Position numbers and translations under genes: made by a program. This document shows positions 1 to 5,258 of a stretch of 11,595 nucleotides of DNA, one piece after another. Source of the stretch: JBFHRB01 sp041591915 (GTDB lineage Bacteria; Actinomycetota; Nitriliruptoria; Nitriliruptorales; Nitriliruptoraceae); NCBI GenBank assembly GCA_041591915.1, contig JBFHRB010000095.1, positions 1-11,595 of the forward strand. The letters are read 5' to 3'. Within the stretch, counting starts at the first letter, position 1. Every line of letters starts with the position of its first letter. The notes beneath the pieces are model-generated. The model saw nothing but the letters and a program-made list of their open reading frames with translations. It was not told the origin of the DNA and searched no databases.

Positions 1-332
1 AGCTTCTGCGAGCCGTGGCGGATCAGGGTCTTGCCGACGATGCCGACGTCCTTGCCGATGTAGGGCGCCCCGACCGCGGCGAGCTCCTCGTTGAGCAGGT
101 ACTCGAACTTGCCCGCTGACTGGCCGCGGCCCCCCTCCTCCTCCGGCCAGGAGAGGCCGAGCCAGCCTTGCTCGGCCATCTTCTTCATGAACTCCACGCG
201 CTTGGGCGTGTCGACGAGCTGGGCCATGCCCTCGCGTCGGGGGTCCATCACGTCCGGGTCGTAGTTGTCCCGGATGAACTGGCGGACCTCCTCCTGGAAG
301 GCCTGCTCCTCGTCCGTGTACTCGAAGTCCAC
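1..332 (-). CDS. Acyl-CoA dehydrogenase, N-terminal part (cut by window edge)
   Basis: The first 110 codons of a gene that continues beyond base 1. The protein begins VDFEYTDEEQAFQEEVRQFI and continues with GWLGLSWPEEEGG, which is the typical first helical domain of the acyl-CoA dehydrogenase family (FAD flavoproteins that insert an alpha-beta double bond into acyl-CoA thioesters). The catalytic Glu and the FAD-binding region lie outside the window, so substrate class cannot be judged. The start is a GTG at 330-332, chosen because it is preceded on the minus strand by AGAGGAG with a 5-nt gap and because family members begin at this point. It has its own predicted promoter with two TetR-type operators (358-404) and is separated from the upstream FMN reductase gene by a hairpin-rich spacer, so it looks independently regulated. 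Likely role: beta-oxidation-like step in the catabolic programme of the neighbouring genes. Confidence 0.9.
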   Translation of the reverse strand, partial: MDFEYTDEEQAFQEEVRQFIRDNYDPDVMDPRREGMAQLVDTPKRVEFMKKMAEQGWLGLSWPEEEGGRGQSAGKFEYLLNEELAAVGAPYIGKDVGIVGKTLIRHGSQK

Positions 333-357
333 GGTGGCTCCTCTGCCGCGCGCGTGC

Positions 358-380
358 GTTTCTGACGGGTCGTCAGAAAC
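358..380. promoter_or_regulatory. Perfect 23-bp palindromic operator, TetR type (site 1)
   Basis: A perfect inverted repeat: arms GTTTCTGACG and CGTCAGAAAC around the 3-bp spacer GGT. It contains the core CTGACGGGTCGTCAG that recurs at 386-400 and 2743-2757. It lies across the predicted transcription start of the acyl-CoA dehydrogenase gene, just downstream of the -10 hexamer. Size and symmetry fit a TetR-family dimer site. The TetR encoded at 9951-10619 is the natural candidate because a near-copy of the core covers its own start codon. The link to that protein is inferred. Confidence 0.8.
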
Positions 381-408
381 CGTATCTGACGGGTCGTCAG
401 GAACGCAA
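379..408 (-). promoter_or_regulatory. Predicted promoter of the acyl-CoA dehydrogenase gene
   Basis: Read on the minus strand: -35 TTGCGT (408-403), an 18-bp spacer and -10 TACGGT (384-379, TAnnnT type). Operator site 2 fills the spacer. The promoter upstream of the SDR gene at 2735-2764 has the same -35 hexamer, the same 18-bp spacer and the same operator placement, which makes the prediction stronger than a hexamer match alone. The transcription start should fall near 372, giving a leader of about 40 nt. Confidence 0.55.
383..404. promoter_or_regulatory. TetR-type operator (site 2), in the -35/-10 spacer
   Basis: Core CTGACG-GGT-CGTCAG at 386-400, identical over 15 bp to site 1, with less symmetric flanks (TAT on the left, GAAC on the right). 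Its centre is 24 bp from the centre of site 1. It occupies the promoter spacer of the acyl-CoA dehydrogenase gene, a position where a bound repressor would exclude RNA polymerase. The tandem arrangement suggests two dimers and tight repression. Confidence 0.75.
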
Positions 409-445
409 CGGGGCGGGGCGCGGGGCCGGGTGGCGCGGGTGGGCT

Positions 446-539
446 CCATCACTGTGTGGACCCGTGTTGCCGTGTGGACTTCGCATGGCCAAGAGGGAAC
501 GAGACGTCCACGCGGCAAGAGATGTCCACACAGTGATGG
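446..539. repeat. 94-bp imperfect inverted repeat built from four GTGTGGAC-type motifs
   Basis: Outer arms CCATCACTGTGTGGAC (446-461) and its exact reverse complement (524-539) are perfect over 16 bp. Symmetry continues inward: TTGCCGTGTGGAC (467-479) pairs with the complement of 506-518 with one mismatch. Each arm holds two GTGTGGAC-like words 18 bp apart (454-461 and 472-479; inverted 506-513 and 524-531). The unpaired centre is about 20 bp. The element lies between the FMN reductase stop and the acyl-CoA dehydrogenase operators. As RNA it would form a hairpin with arms of about 36 nt; as DNA it would be a paired array of direct repeats. No T-run follows it and no target-site duplication is evident, so it is neither a classical terminator nor an obvious MITE. 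Function unknown. Confidence 0.8.
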
Positions 540-563
540 TCGAGGGGATCATCAACGCGCGAG

Positions 564-582
564 CCCCGGCGCGAGGCCGGGG
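564..582 (-). terminator. GC-rich stem-loop 30 nt after the FMN reductase stop
   Basis: CCCCGGC and GCCGGGG form a 7-bp all-GC stem with a 5-nt loop, starting about 30 nt downstream of the stop codon of the minus-strand FMN reductase gene. There is no U-tract, as is common for actinobacterial intrinsic terminators. A weaker stem with one mismatched (T/G) pair lies between it and the gene (590-607). It probably ends or attenuates the ribBA-reductase transcript before the acyl-CoA dehydrogenase promoter. Confidence 0.4.
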
Positions 583-611
583 TTCTGAGCCTCGGGACTC
601 CCCGGGGCGCC

Positions 612-1172
612 TCACCGCTTGCTGGCGAACTCCACGACCTCGGTGGCGACGATGCCGAGCTGCATGGCGGCGCGCTCGTCGATGACCTCGCCGTCGTCGT
701 TGAAGATCTTGGCGGCCAGCGTGTTGATGCCCGCCCCCATCGGCGTGACCCAGCCACGGAGCGCGTGGGTGATGGTGCGGAGCTGCTCGATCGTCGTGAC
801 GACGCCCTGCCAGCCGTAGCCGGTCGAGATGACCCCGACCGCCTTGTTGGCGAAGTAGGGGTTGTCGTCCTTCGACATGTCCTCGGTGTAGTCGATGGCG
901 TTCTTCACGAGGCCGCTGACGCCGCCGTGGTAGCCGGGCGAGGCGAGGAGGATCCCGTCGGCCCGCCGCAGCTCGGCGATCAGTCGCTGCGCGACCTCGG
1001 TGCGCTCGGGGTTCTCCGGCGCGTACAGCGGCAGCGACGCGAGCTCCTCACCGAAGAAGCCAGTGGTCGTCGCGCCGGCCTCCTCGGCCTTGGCGAGTGC
1101 GAAGCGCAGCGCCTTCTCGGTCGAGCTGAACGCGCGGGTCGTGCCGCCGATGCCGACGATGTGCGGTGCCAT
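612..1172 (-). CDS. NAD(P)H-dependent FMN reductase (flavodoxin-like fold)
   Basis: A 186-aa protein, the normal length for the NADPH-dependent FMN reductase family (SsuE/azoreductase-like). The N-terminal phosphate-binding loop follows the first beta strand (GIGGTTRAFSSTEKA, residues 7-21). ASPGYHGGVSGLVKNAIDY (77-95) is the family's S-P-x-Y flavin-contact loop, and a second glycine-rich strand-loop (VISTGYGWQG) follows. The reaction expected is NAD(P)H + FMN to FMNH2, in the cytosol. The gene follows ribBA on the same strand with a 55-bp gap and its ATG has a GGGGGGA ribosome site, so the two are probably cotranscribed: one makes the flavin precursor, the other reduces the flavin. The likely partners are the LLM monooxygenases at 7138-8292 and 11263 onward, which need free reduced flavin. 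The identity of the partner is inferred; the family assignment is firm. Confidence 0.88.
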   Translation of the reverse strand: MAPHIVGIGGTTRAFSSTEKALRFALAKAEEAGATTTGFFGEELASLPLYAPENPERTEVAQRLIAELRRADGILLASPGYHGGVSGLVKNAIDYTEDMSKDDNPYFANKAVGVISTGYGWQGVVTTIEQLRTITHALRGWVTPMGAGINTLAAKIFNDDGEVIDERAAMQLGIVATEVVEFASKR

Positions 1173-1192
1173 CAGGTGTCCCCCCTGGGGCG

Positions 1193-1226
1193 GTTCGGAA
1201 CGATTGGTTCGGAGCGGGTTGTTCGG
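1193..1226. repeat. Three GTTCGG direct repeats with exact 14-bp period
   Basis: GTTCGG occurs at 1193-1198, 1207-1212 and 1221-1226, each 14 bp from the next; the first two share GGTTCGGA. They fill the 55-bp gap between the ribBA stop and the reductase start. Direct repeats with fixed spacing can be regulator sites, or the array may simply be chance in a GC-rich spacer. No -10-like hexamer is placed convincingly next to it. Confidence 0.45.
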
Positions 1227-1227
1227 T

Positions 1228-2613
1228 CTAGGCGCCTGCGTCGCCCTCGACCTCGCCGAGGCGCAGGTCGTGGCCGAGCTTGTCGCGCTTGGTCTGCAGG
1301 TAGCGGAGGTTGTCCGGGTTGGGCAGCACCTCGTGGGCGATGCGCTGCGTCACGGCGATGCCGAAGTCGGCGAGCGCCTGCTCCTTCACCGGGTTGTTGG
1401 TGAGCAGCCGCACCGAGGCGATGTCGAGGTCGCGCAGGATCTGCCCGCCGGCCGTGTAGTCGCGGGCGTCGGCGGGGTGGCCGAGCTCGATGTTGGCGGT
1501 GACGGTGTCGTGGCCGTCGTCCTGGAGCTCGTACGCACGCAGCTTCTCGGCGAGCCCGATCCCGCGGCCCTCGTGCCCGCGCAGGTACACGACGACGCCC
1601 TCGCCCTCGGTGGCGATGAGGCGCAGCGCGTCGTCGAGCTGGGGGCCGCAGTCGCAGCGGCGCGAGCCCAGCAGGTCGCCGGTCAGGCACTCGGAGTGCA
1701 GGCGCACCAGGACGCCATCAGAGCCCTCCGGGTGGCCGGCGATGATCGCGACGTGCTCCTCGCCGGTGAGCCGGTCGAGGTAGGTCCGGGCGCGGAAGCG
1801 GCCGTAGGCCGTGGGGATGGTCGCCTCCGCGGTGGCCTCGACGTGCTGCTCGTGGCGCTTCCGGTACGCGATGAGGTCCGCGATCGTGACGAGGTGGAGG
1901 TCGTGCTCGGCGGCCACGTCGATGAGCTCGGGCAGCCGAGCCATGGTGCCGTCGTCGTTCATGATCTCGCAGATGACGCCGGCGGGCGCCAGGCCAGCGA
2001 GGCGCGCGAGGTCGACGGCCGCCTCGGTGTGGCCCTCGCGCTCGAGGACGCCGCCAGGGACCGCGCGCAGCGGGAAGACGTGGCCGGGGCGCCGGAACTC
2101 CGACGGGCGCGCCGTCGGGTCGACGGCGCGACGGATGCACTCCGCGCGGGCGTAGGCGGAGATGCCGGTGTTGCCGGGGCGTTCGACGTCGATCGAGACC
2201 GTGAAGTTGGTCTCGGCGTGGCCCTCGGAGCCGGGGATCATCGCCCCGATCTCGAGCTCGTCGAGGCGCTCCCCGGTCATCGGCAGGCAGAGCAGGCCGC
2301 GGCCGTGCGTCACCATGAAGTTGATCGCCTCAGGCGTGGCGAGGTCGGCCGCCATCACGAAGTCGCCCTCGTTCTCGCGGTCCTCGTCGTCGACGACGAC
2401 GATCATCTCGCCCCGGCGGATGGCCGCGATCGCCTGCTCGATGGTGGAGAAGCCCTTGAGGGGGGTGGGACGCTCGGGCGAGCCCTCAGGGTGGGCGGCC
2501 ACGGCCGGCTCGGACGCGACGACGTCCGGACGGGGGGCCTCGGCCACGTCGAGGTCGTCGACGAGGATCAGCGGGCCGGCCAGGCCCAACGGTTCCGGTG
2601 TCGACTCCGCCAT
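1228..2613 (-). CDS. ribBA: Bifunctional DHBP synthase / GTP cyclohydrolase II (RibBA)
   Basis: A 461-aa fusion of the two committed steps of riboflavin synthesis: ribulose-5-phosphate to dihydroxybutanone phosphate, and GTP to the diaminopyrimidine precursor. Residues 1-53 form an unusual acidic, Pro-rich extension. The RibB domain (about 55-255) carries DDEDRENEGD (75-84), RPGHVFPLRA (175-184), GHTEA (194-198) and NDDGTMAR (219-226). The RibA domain (about 265-452) carries HSECLTGDLLGSRRCDCG, with zinc ligands C309, C320 and C322, and RGHEGRGIGL (345-354). The usual SAxDR stretch of RibB reads SAYAR (A155 in place of Asp). The start is ATG 2611-2613, preceded by GAGGGGAC at good spacing; an upstream in-frame ATG at 2673 would lie inside the predicted regulatory element and lacks such a site. 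It is probably a dedicated flavin-supply paralogue for the nearby flavoenzymes rather than the housekeeping copy, since no other rib genes adjoin it. Confidence 0.95.
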   Translation of the reverse strand: MAESTPEPLGLAGPLILVDDLDVAEAPRPDVVASEPAVAAHPEGSPERPTPLKGFSTIEQAIAAIRRGEMIVVVDDEDRENEGDFVMAADLATPEAINFMVTHGRGLLCLPMTGERLDELEIGAMIPGSEGHAETNFTVSIDVERPGNTGISAYARAECIRRAVDPTARPSEFRRPGHVFPLRAVPGGVLEREGHTEAAVDLARLAGLAPAGVICEIMNDDGTMARLPELIDVAAEHDLHLVTIADLIAYRKRHEQHVEATAEATIPTAYGRFRARTYLDRLTGEEHVAIIAGHPEGSDGVLVRLHSECLTGDLLGSRRCDCGPQLDDALRLIATEGEGVVVYLRGHEGRGIGLAEKLRAYELQDDGHDTVTANIELGHPADARDYTAGGQILRDLDIASVRLLTNNPVKEQALADFGIAVTQRIAHEVLPNPDNLRYLQTKRDKLGHDLRLGEVEGDAGA

Positions 2614-2646
2614 GTGGTCCCCTCGTGGCAGCGATGTTCGGTATTT

Positions 2647-2671
2647 CGAACAGCTGGTCGTGATGTCGAAC
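2647..2671. promoter_or_regulatory. Regulatory element shared with the LLM operon (ribBA copy)
   Basis: On the minus strand this 25-bp stretch reads GTTCGACATCACGA followed by CCAGCTGTTCG. It matches bases 8356-8380 of the plus strand at 22 of 25 positions. It starts 2 nt downstream of the predicted ribBA -10 hexamer, thus over the transcription start. The palindromic GTTCG-N6-CGAAC half of the other copy resembles sites bound by IclR-family proteins; the IclR gene at 4103-4945 is in the operon controlled by that other copy. Binding is inferred. Confidence 0.6.
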
Positions 2672-2673
2672 AC

Positions 2674-2703
2674 AGGGTACGGTTCACGTCAGGCTGACGT
2701 CAA
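2674..2703 (-). promoter_or_regulatory. Predicted ribBA promoter
   Basis: Minus strand: -35 TTGACG (2703-2698), 18-bp spacer, -10 TACCCT (2679-2674). The 18-bp spacer equals that of the other promoters predicted in this window. The palindrome at 2681-2705 covers the -35 and spacer, and the shared 25-bp element lies immediately downstream. Expected leader about 55 nt. No FMN-riboswitch (RFN) consensus is visible in the leader. Confidence 0.5.
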
Positions 2704-2705
2704 CC
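2681..2705. promoter_or_regulatory. 25-bp near-perfect palindrome over the ribBA -35 region
   Basis: Arms GGTTCACGTCAG and CTGACGTCAACC around a single G, with 11 of 12 positions complementary. The same half-site words as the TetR operator are present (CGTCAG and CTGACG) but everted, pointing outward instead of inward. It could be an operator for a different dimer or a low-affinity variant for the same TetR. Its position over the -35 fits repression. Confidence 0.6.
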
Positions 2706-2734
2706 TGCCGGGACGACGGGTGAAGGACCTCGTC

Positions 2735-2764
2735 TTGCGTTTCTGACGGGTCGTCAGGTTCGAT
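2735..2764 (+). promoter_or_regulatory. Predicted promoter of the SDR-thioesterase operon
   Basis: -35 TTGCGT (2735-2740), 18-bp spacer, -10 TTCGAT (2759-2764). The -35, spacer length and offset of the operator inside the spacer are the same as in the acyl-CoA dehydrogenase promoter at 379-408. The -10 is imperfect, so confidence rests on this shared architecture. Its -35 lies only 31 bp from the -35 of the divergent ribBA promoter. Confidence 0.5.
2739..2761. promoter_or_regulatory. TetR-type operator (site 3)
   Basis: GTTTCTGACG, spacer GGT, then CGTCAGGTTC. The left arm and 15-bp core are identical to site 1; only the distal right arm differs. It fills the -35/-10 spacer of the SDR promoter, a classical repression position. 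Confidence 0.75.
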
Positions 2765-2777
2765 GCAGCCACCTCGC

Positions 2778-2793
2778 CCGGCACACCTGCCGG
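2778..2793 (+). other. Small stem-loop in the SDR mRNA leader
   Basis: CCGGCA and TGCCGG form a perfect 6-bp stem with a 4-nt loop, a few nucleotides after the expected transcription start (about 2771) and 40 nt before the ribosome site. It may stabilise the mRNA 5' end. Such stems also arise by chance at this GC content. Confidence 0.25.
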
Positions 2794-2832
2794 CCGAGTG
2801 CACCGACACCCGCACGACGCAGGGGGACCGCG

Positions 2833-3639
2833 TTGACCTTCGACCCACTCGCCGCCTTCCGATGTGACGGCAAGGTGGCCGTCATCACCGGCGGCGCCTC
2901 CGGCATCGGCCGTGCCTCCGCCGAGGCGCTGAGCGCCGTCGGCGCCAAGGTCGTCGTCGCCGACGTGAACGAGGGCGGCGCCAAGGAGGTCGTCGACGAG
3001 ATCGCCGCCAACGGCGGGACCGCGATCGCCCACGCCGTCGACATCACGGACAAGGCCGCCGTGACCGAGCTGGTCCAGCGCGCGGTCAGCGAGTTCGGGC
3101 GGCTCGACGTGATGGCCAACATCGCCGGGATCGCGTCCGAGTCGAAGGTGATCGACCTCAGCGAGGAGCAGCTGGACAAGGTCCTGGCGATCAACCTCAA
3201 GGGCACCATCTTCGGCTGCCAGGCTGCGCTCGTGCCGATGCTCGAGCAGGGTTCGGGCTCGATCATCAACGTCGCGTCCGCCTCGATCGACGTGGCCGCG
3301 CCTGGCTATGCCCCCTACGCCATGACGAAGGCCGCGATCGCCCAGCTCACCAAGACCATGGCCATCGAGTACGGCGCCGAGGGCATCCGCGTCAACACGA
3401 TCTCCCCCGGCGCGACGATCACGCCGTTCACCTCGCGGCACAGCTACGACGAGGACGGCACGTTCAACCAGGAGAAGTACGACAAGTTCGTCGAGCGCAT
3501 GAAGTGGATCAGCCCGCTGCGCATGGTCGGCGAGGCCGACGACCAGGCGATGATCGTGCTCTACCTCGCGTCCGATGCGAGCAAGTGGGCGACGGGCCAG
3601 GTCTGGCGCGTCAACGGCGGCCAGGCCATCGTCAGCTGA
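2833..3639 (+). CDS. Short-chain dehydrogenase/reductase (classical SDR)
   Basis: A 268-aa NAD(P)-dependent oxidoreductase of standard SDR length. The cofactor motif TGGASGIG spans residues 19-26, and an acidic D44 at the end of strand 2 suggests NAD(H) preference. NIAG (96-99) stands for the NNAG motif. The catalytic tetrad is N121, S149, Y162 and K166, all with normal spacing. The start is a TTG at 2833-2835: AGGGGGA sits 5 nt upstream, no in-frame ATG occurs until residue 94, and the first 12 residues are of typical length. The substrate is probably an alcohol or ketone intermediate, but the exact one is unknown. It is the first gene of a two-gene operon with the downstream thioesterase-like gene, and is transcribed divergently from ribBA under a TetR-type operator. 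Confidence 0.92.
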   Translation: MTFDPLAAFRCDGKVAVITGGASGIGRASAEALSAVGAKVVVADVNEGGAKEVVDEIAANGGTAIAHAVDITDKAAVTELVQRAVSEFGRLDVMANIAGIASESKVIDLSEEQLDKVLAINLKGTIFGCQAALVPMLEQGSGSIINVASASIDVAAPGYAPYAMTKAAIAQLTKTMAIEYGAEGIRVNTISPGATITPFTSRHSYDEDGTFNQEKYDKFVERMKWISPLRMVGEADDQAMIVLYLASDASKWATGQVWRVNGGQAIVS

Positions 3640-3649
3640 GGGGATCCCC

Positions 3650-4099
3650 ATGTCCAAGGACTTCGACGTCATCAAGGCAGGCCTCGCGAAGGCCGTGCCG
3701 TTCAACACGACCCTCGGGCTCGAGGTCACCGAGCTCGGCGAGGGCACCGCGACGGTCCTGCTCCCCGACGACGAGCGGCTGCGCAATCACATCGGCAGCC
3801 AGCACGCCGGCGGGCTCTTCGCTGCGGCCGAGGCCGCGAGCGGCGCCGCCTTCCTCGGGGCGTTCGTCGAGCACATGGCCGGGATGCGCCCGCTCGTGAC
3901 CAACGTCGAGATCGCCTACAAGCGCATCGCGCGCGGTGCCATCGAGGCGAGGGCGCAGTTCACCGACTCGGTCGAGCGGATCCTGAAGGACCTCGACGCC
4001 GAGGGCAAGGCCAAGTTCGACGTCGCGGTCAGCCTCGTCGACGGTGAGGGCACCGAGTGCGCGTCCGCGACGGCCCGCTGGGACGTCCGCAAGGGCTGA
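3650..4099 (+). CDS. DUF4442 / PaaI-like hotdog-fold thioesterase
   Basis: A 149-aa single hotdog domain. The segment NHIGSQHAGGLFAAAEAASG (46-65) is the long central hotdog helix region seen in DUF4442 and PaaI-type acyl-CoA thioesterases; H47, H52 and E61 are candidate active-site residues. GLEVTELGEGTATVLLP (23-39) forms the preceding strands. Family members are thought to hydrolyse acyl- or aryl-CoA thioesters, releasing CoA; here it may relieve CoA trapping during catabolism. The ATG at 3650 follows a GAGGGG ribosome site that overlaps the SDR stop codon (TGAGGGG), with only 10 nt between genes, indicating translational coupling. The stop lies 3 bp from the stop of the convergent IclR gene. 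Thioesterase activity is inferred from fold; non-enzymatic hotdog proteins exist. Confidence 0.8.
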   Translation: MSKDFDVIKAGLAKAVPFNTTLGLEVTELGEGTATVLLPDDERLRNHIGSQHAGGLFAAAEAASGAAFLGAFVEHMAGMRPLVTNVEIAYKRIARGAIEARAQFTDSVERILKDLDAEGKAKFDVAVSLVDGEGTECASATARWDVRKG

Positions 4100-4102
4100 G
4101 CG

Positions 4103-4945
4103 CTAGCCGACGGGGACCGCCCCGCGCAGGGCCCCGGTCACTTCCTGCGCGGCTCTCACGAGGGCCTCGGCGTAGGTCGGGACCTCGGCGGCGGCGATCT
4201 GGCCGCGGAAGCCGATGAGGAAGAGGCCGAACGCGACCTCGCCGTGTGGGCCGAACACCGGGGCGCCGATCTGGCTGATCGCGTAGGTCTCGGCGCCCTC
4301 GAGCTCGGTGAGTGCGTACTCCCCGCCGGCGCGCCCACCCGCCGTCAACTCCTCGACGAGGCGCTGCTGCTCCTGGCCCGCCATCGCGATCGAGTAGCCG
4401 CGCCCCCGGACGGCCTCGAGGGCCTGGCGGTAGCGGTCACGGTCGGCAGCGGTGGCAGAGGGCCCGAGCTTGTCGAGCCAGCGCTCGATCGCCTCCTCGC
4501 CCGCCCACGCGACGAACACGGTGCCGAGGGGCGGCACGAGCGGGAGGCGCTGGCCCGGCTGGACGTTGATGCCGAGGGGACGCGGCGTGCCGGCGCGACC
4601 GAGGATGACGATCTCGTCGCCGATGGCGGTCGAGCCGATGACCTCGAGGTCGAACTGGCGGGCGAGCTCGTCCATCTGGCGCTGTGCCAGCCGAGCGACG
4701 GGGAAGGACGCGGTCGCAGCGTTGCCGATGGCGATGAGCGCCGGGCCGAGCGTGTAGGTCTTGTCGTCCTCGTCACGGACGAGGTAGCCGACGTCGGCGA
4801 GCGTGTTCAGCAGCGAGTGCGCGGTCGCCTTGTTGAGGTCGAGCTCGCGGCAGAGCTCGCTGAGCGAGTAGGCGCGCGTGGGGTCACCCGCGAGGTGGTT
4901 GAGCACCGCCACGGCACGGTCGATCGCGGGGGCACGCCGCGCCAC
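4103..4945 (-). CDS. IclR-family transcriptional regulator
   Basis: A 280-aa protein, the usual IclR size. An N-terminal winged helix-turn-helix (about residues 6-66) contains YSLSELCRELDLNKATAHSL, followed by the wing DEDDKTYTLGPAL (58-70). A C-terminal GAF-like effector domain (about 80-275) includes GSTAIGDEIVILGR and PLVPPLGTVFVAW, typical for sensing small aromatic or organic acids. The start is the GTG at 4943-4945, whose first base is the last base of the upstream gene's TAG (TAGTG overlap). The reading frame stays open further upstream but that part overlaps the small gene and is not IclR-like. As the last gene of the LLM operon it probably controls that operon in response to a pathway metabolite; the palindromic element at 8356-8380 and its copy at 2647-2671 are candidate sites. 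Confidence 0.93.
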   Translation of the reverse strand: MARRAPAIDRAVAVLNHLAGDPTRAYSLSELCRELDLNKATAHSLLNTLADVGYLVRDEDDKTYTLGPALIAIGNAATASFPVARLAQRQMDELARQFDLEVIGSTAIGDEIVILGRAGTPRPLGINVQPGQRLPLVPPLGTVFVAWAGEEAIERWLDKLGPSATAADRDRYRQALEAVRGRGYSIAMAGQEQQRLVEELTAGGRAGGEYALTELEGAETYAISQIGAPVFGPHGEVAFGLFLIGFRGQIAAAEVPTYAEALVRAAQEVTGALRGAVPVG

Positions 4946-5241
4946 TAGGCGACCACCCGGAGTCGCTGCGGCTTGGCCCCCGGCACGCGCTCGACGACGC
5001 CTTCGGCCTCGAGGTGGAGCTTGAGCGACATGACCCACCACGAGCTCTTGCCCCGGGCAGCAGTCTCGGGTGTGAGGTGCGGGTCGACCAGCGTGTAGAG
5101 GTCCTGCAACGCGACCCCCTCCTCCCCCGCGGGTGTGAGCACCTCGAGGATCGCCTGCTCGAACTCGGCGGCCAGCGCGGGGTCGACCCGTCCGCCCCTC
5201 TTGTTGGGATCGGGGTGGCGCAACTGGCGCTTCTCGCTCAT
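4945..5241 (-). CDS. Small winged-helix-like protein of unknown function (DUF6958-like)
   Basis: A 98-aa acidic/basic mixed protein beginning MSEKRQLRHPDPNKRGGRVD and ending in KPQRLRVVA. The order of elements looks like a small winged-helix: helix (LAAEFEQAILEVL), a PAGEEGVALQDLYTLV helix, then SSWWVMSLKLHLEAEGVVER, where the paired Trp and the KLHLEAEG helix would be the recognition helix, and a final basic strand. From memory this resembles the DUF6958 family, which has no assigned function; a profile search would decide. The ATG at 5239-5241 is 17 nt after the SGNH hydrolase stop with GGGAGAG 9 nt upstream. Its TAG overlaps the IclR GTG by one base, so the two are translationally coupled. 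It might be an accessory DNA-binding factor, but that is a guess from position. Confidence 0.75.
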   Translation of the reverse strand: MSEKRQLRHPDPNKRGGRVDPALAAEFEQAILEVLTPAGEEGVALQDLYTLVDPHLTPETAARGKSSWWVMSLKLHLEAEGVVERVPGAKPQRLRVVA

Positions 5242-5258
5242 CAGGCGTGGCTCTCCCG

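Noticed and set aside
446..539. Insertion-sequence or MITE reading of the long inverted repeat
   Set aside because: There is no transposase, no evident target-site duplication in the flanks, and the internal 18-bp direct repeats are unlike simple terminal repeats. Kept as a repeat of unknown role.
2614..2673. Longer RibBA start at 2673
   Set aside because: It would place the start inside the predicted promoter and shared regulatory element; the ATG at 2613 has a strong GAGGGGAC site.
2614..2680. FMN riboswitch in front of ribBA
   Set aside because: The leader was examined for the RFN element's conserved blocks and none is recognisable; palindromic protein-type sites are found instead.
1000..2697. 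A 565-codon plus-strand open frame across ribBA and the FMN reductase gene
   Set aside because: It lies antisense to two genes with clear motifs, has an Ala/Arg/Val/Gly/Asp-rich composition without domain pattern, and is explained by high GC, where the antisense frame seldom meets stops.
4111..4124. Stem-loop CGGGG-ACCG-CCCCG as terminator for the plus-strand operon
   Set aside because: It has only a 5-bp stem, lies within the IclR coding end, and has no U-run; such stems are frequent at this GC content.
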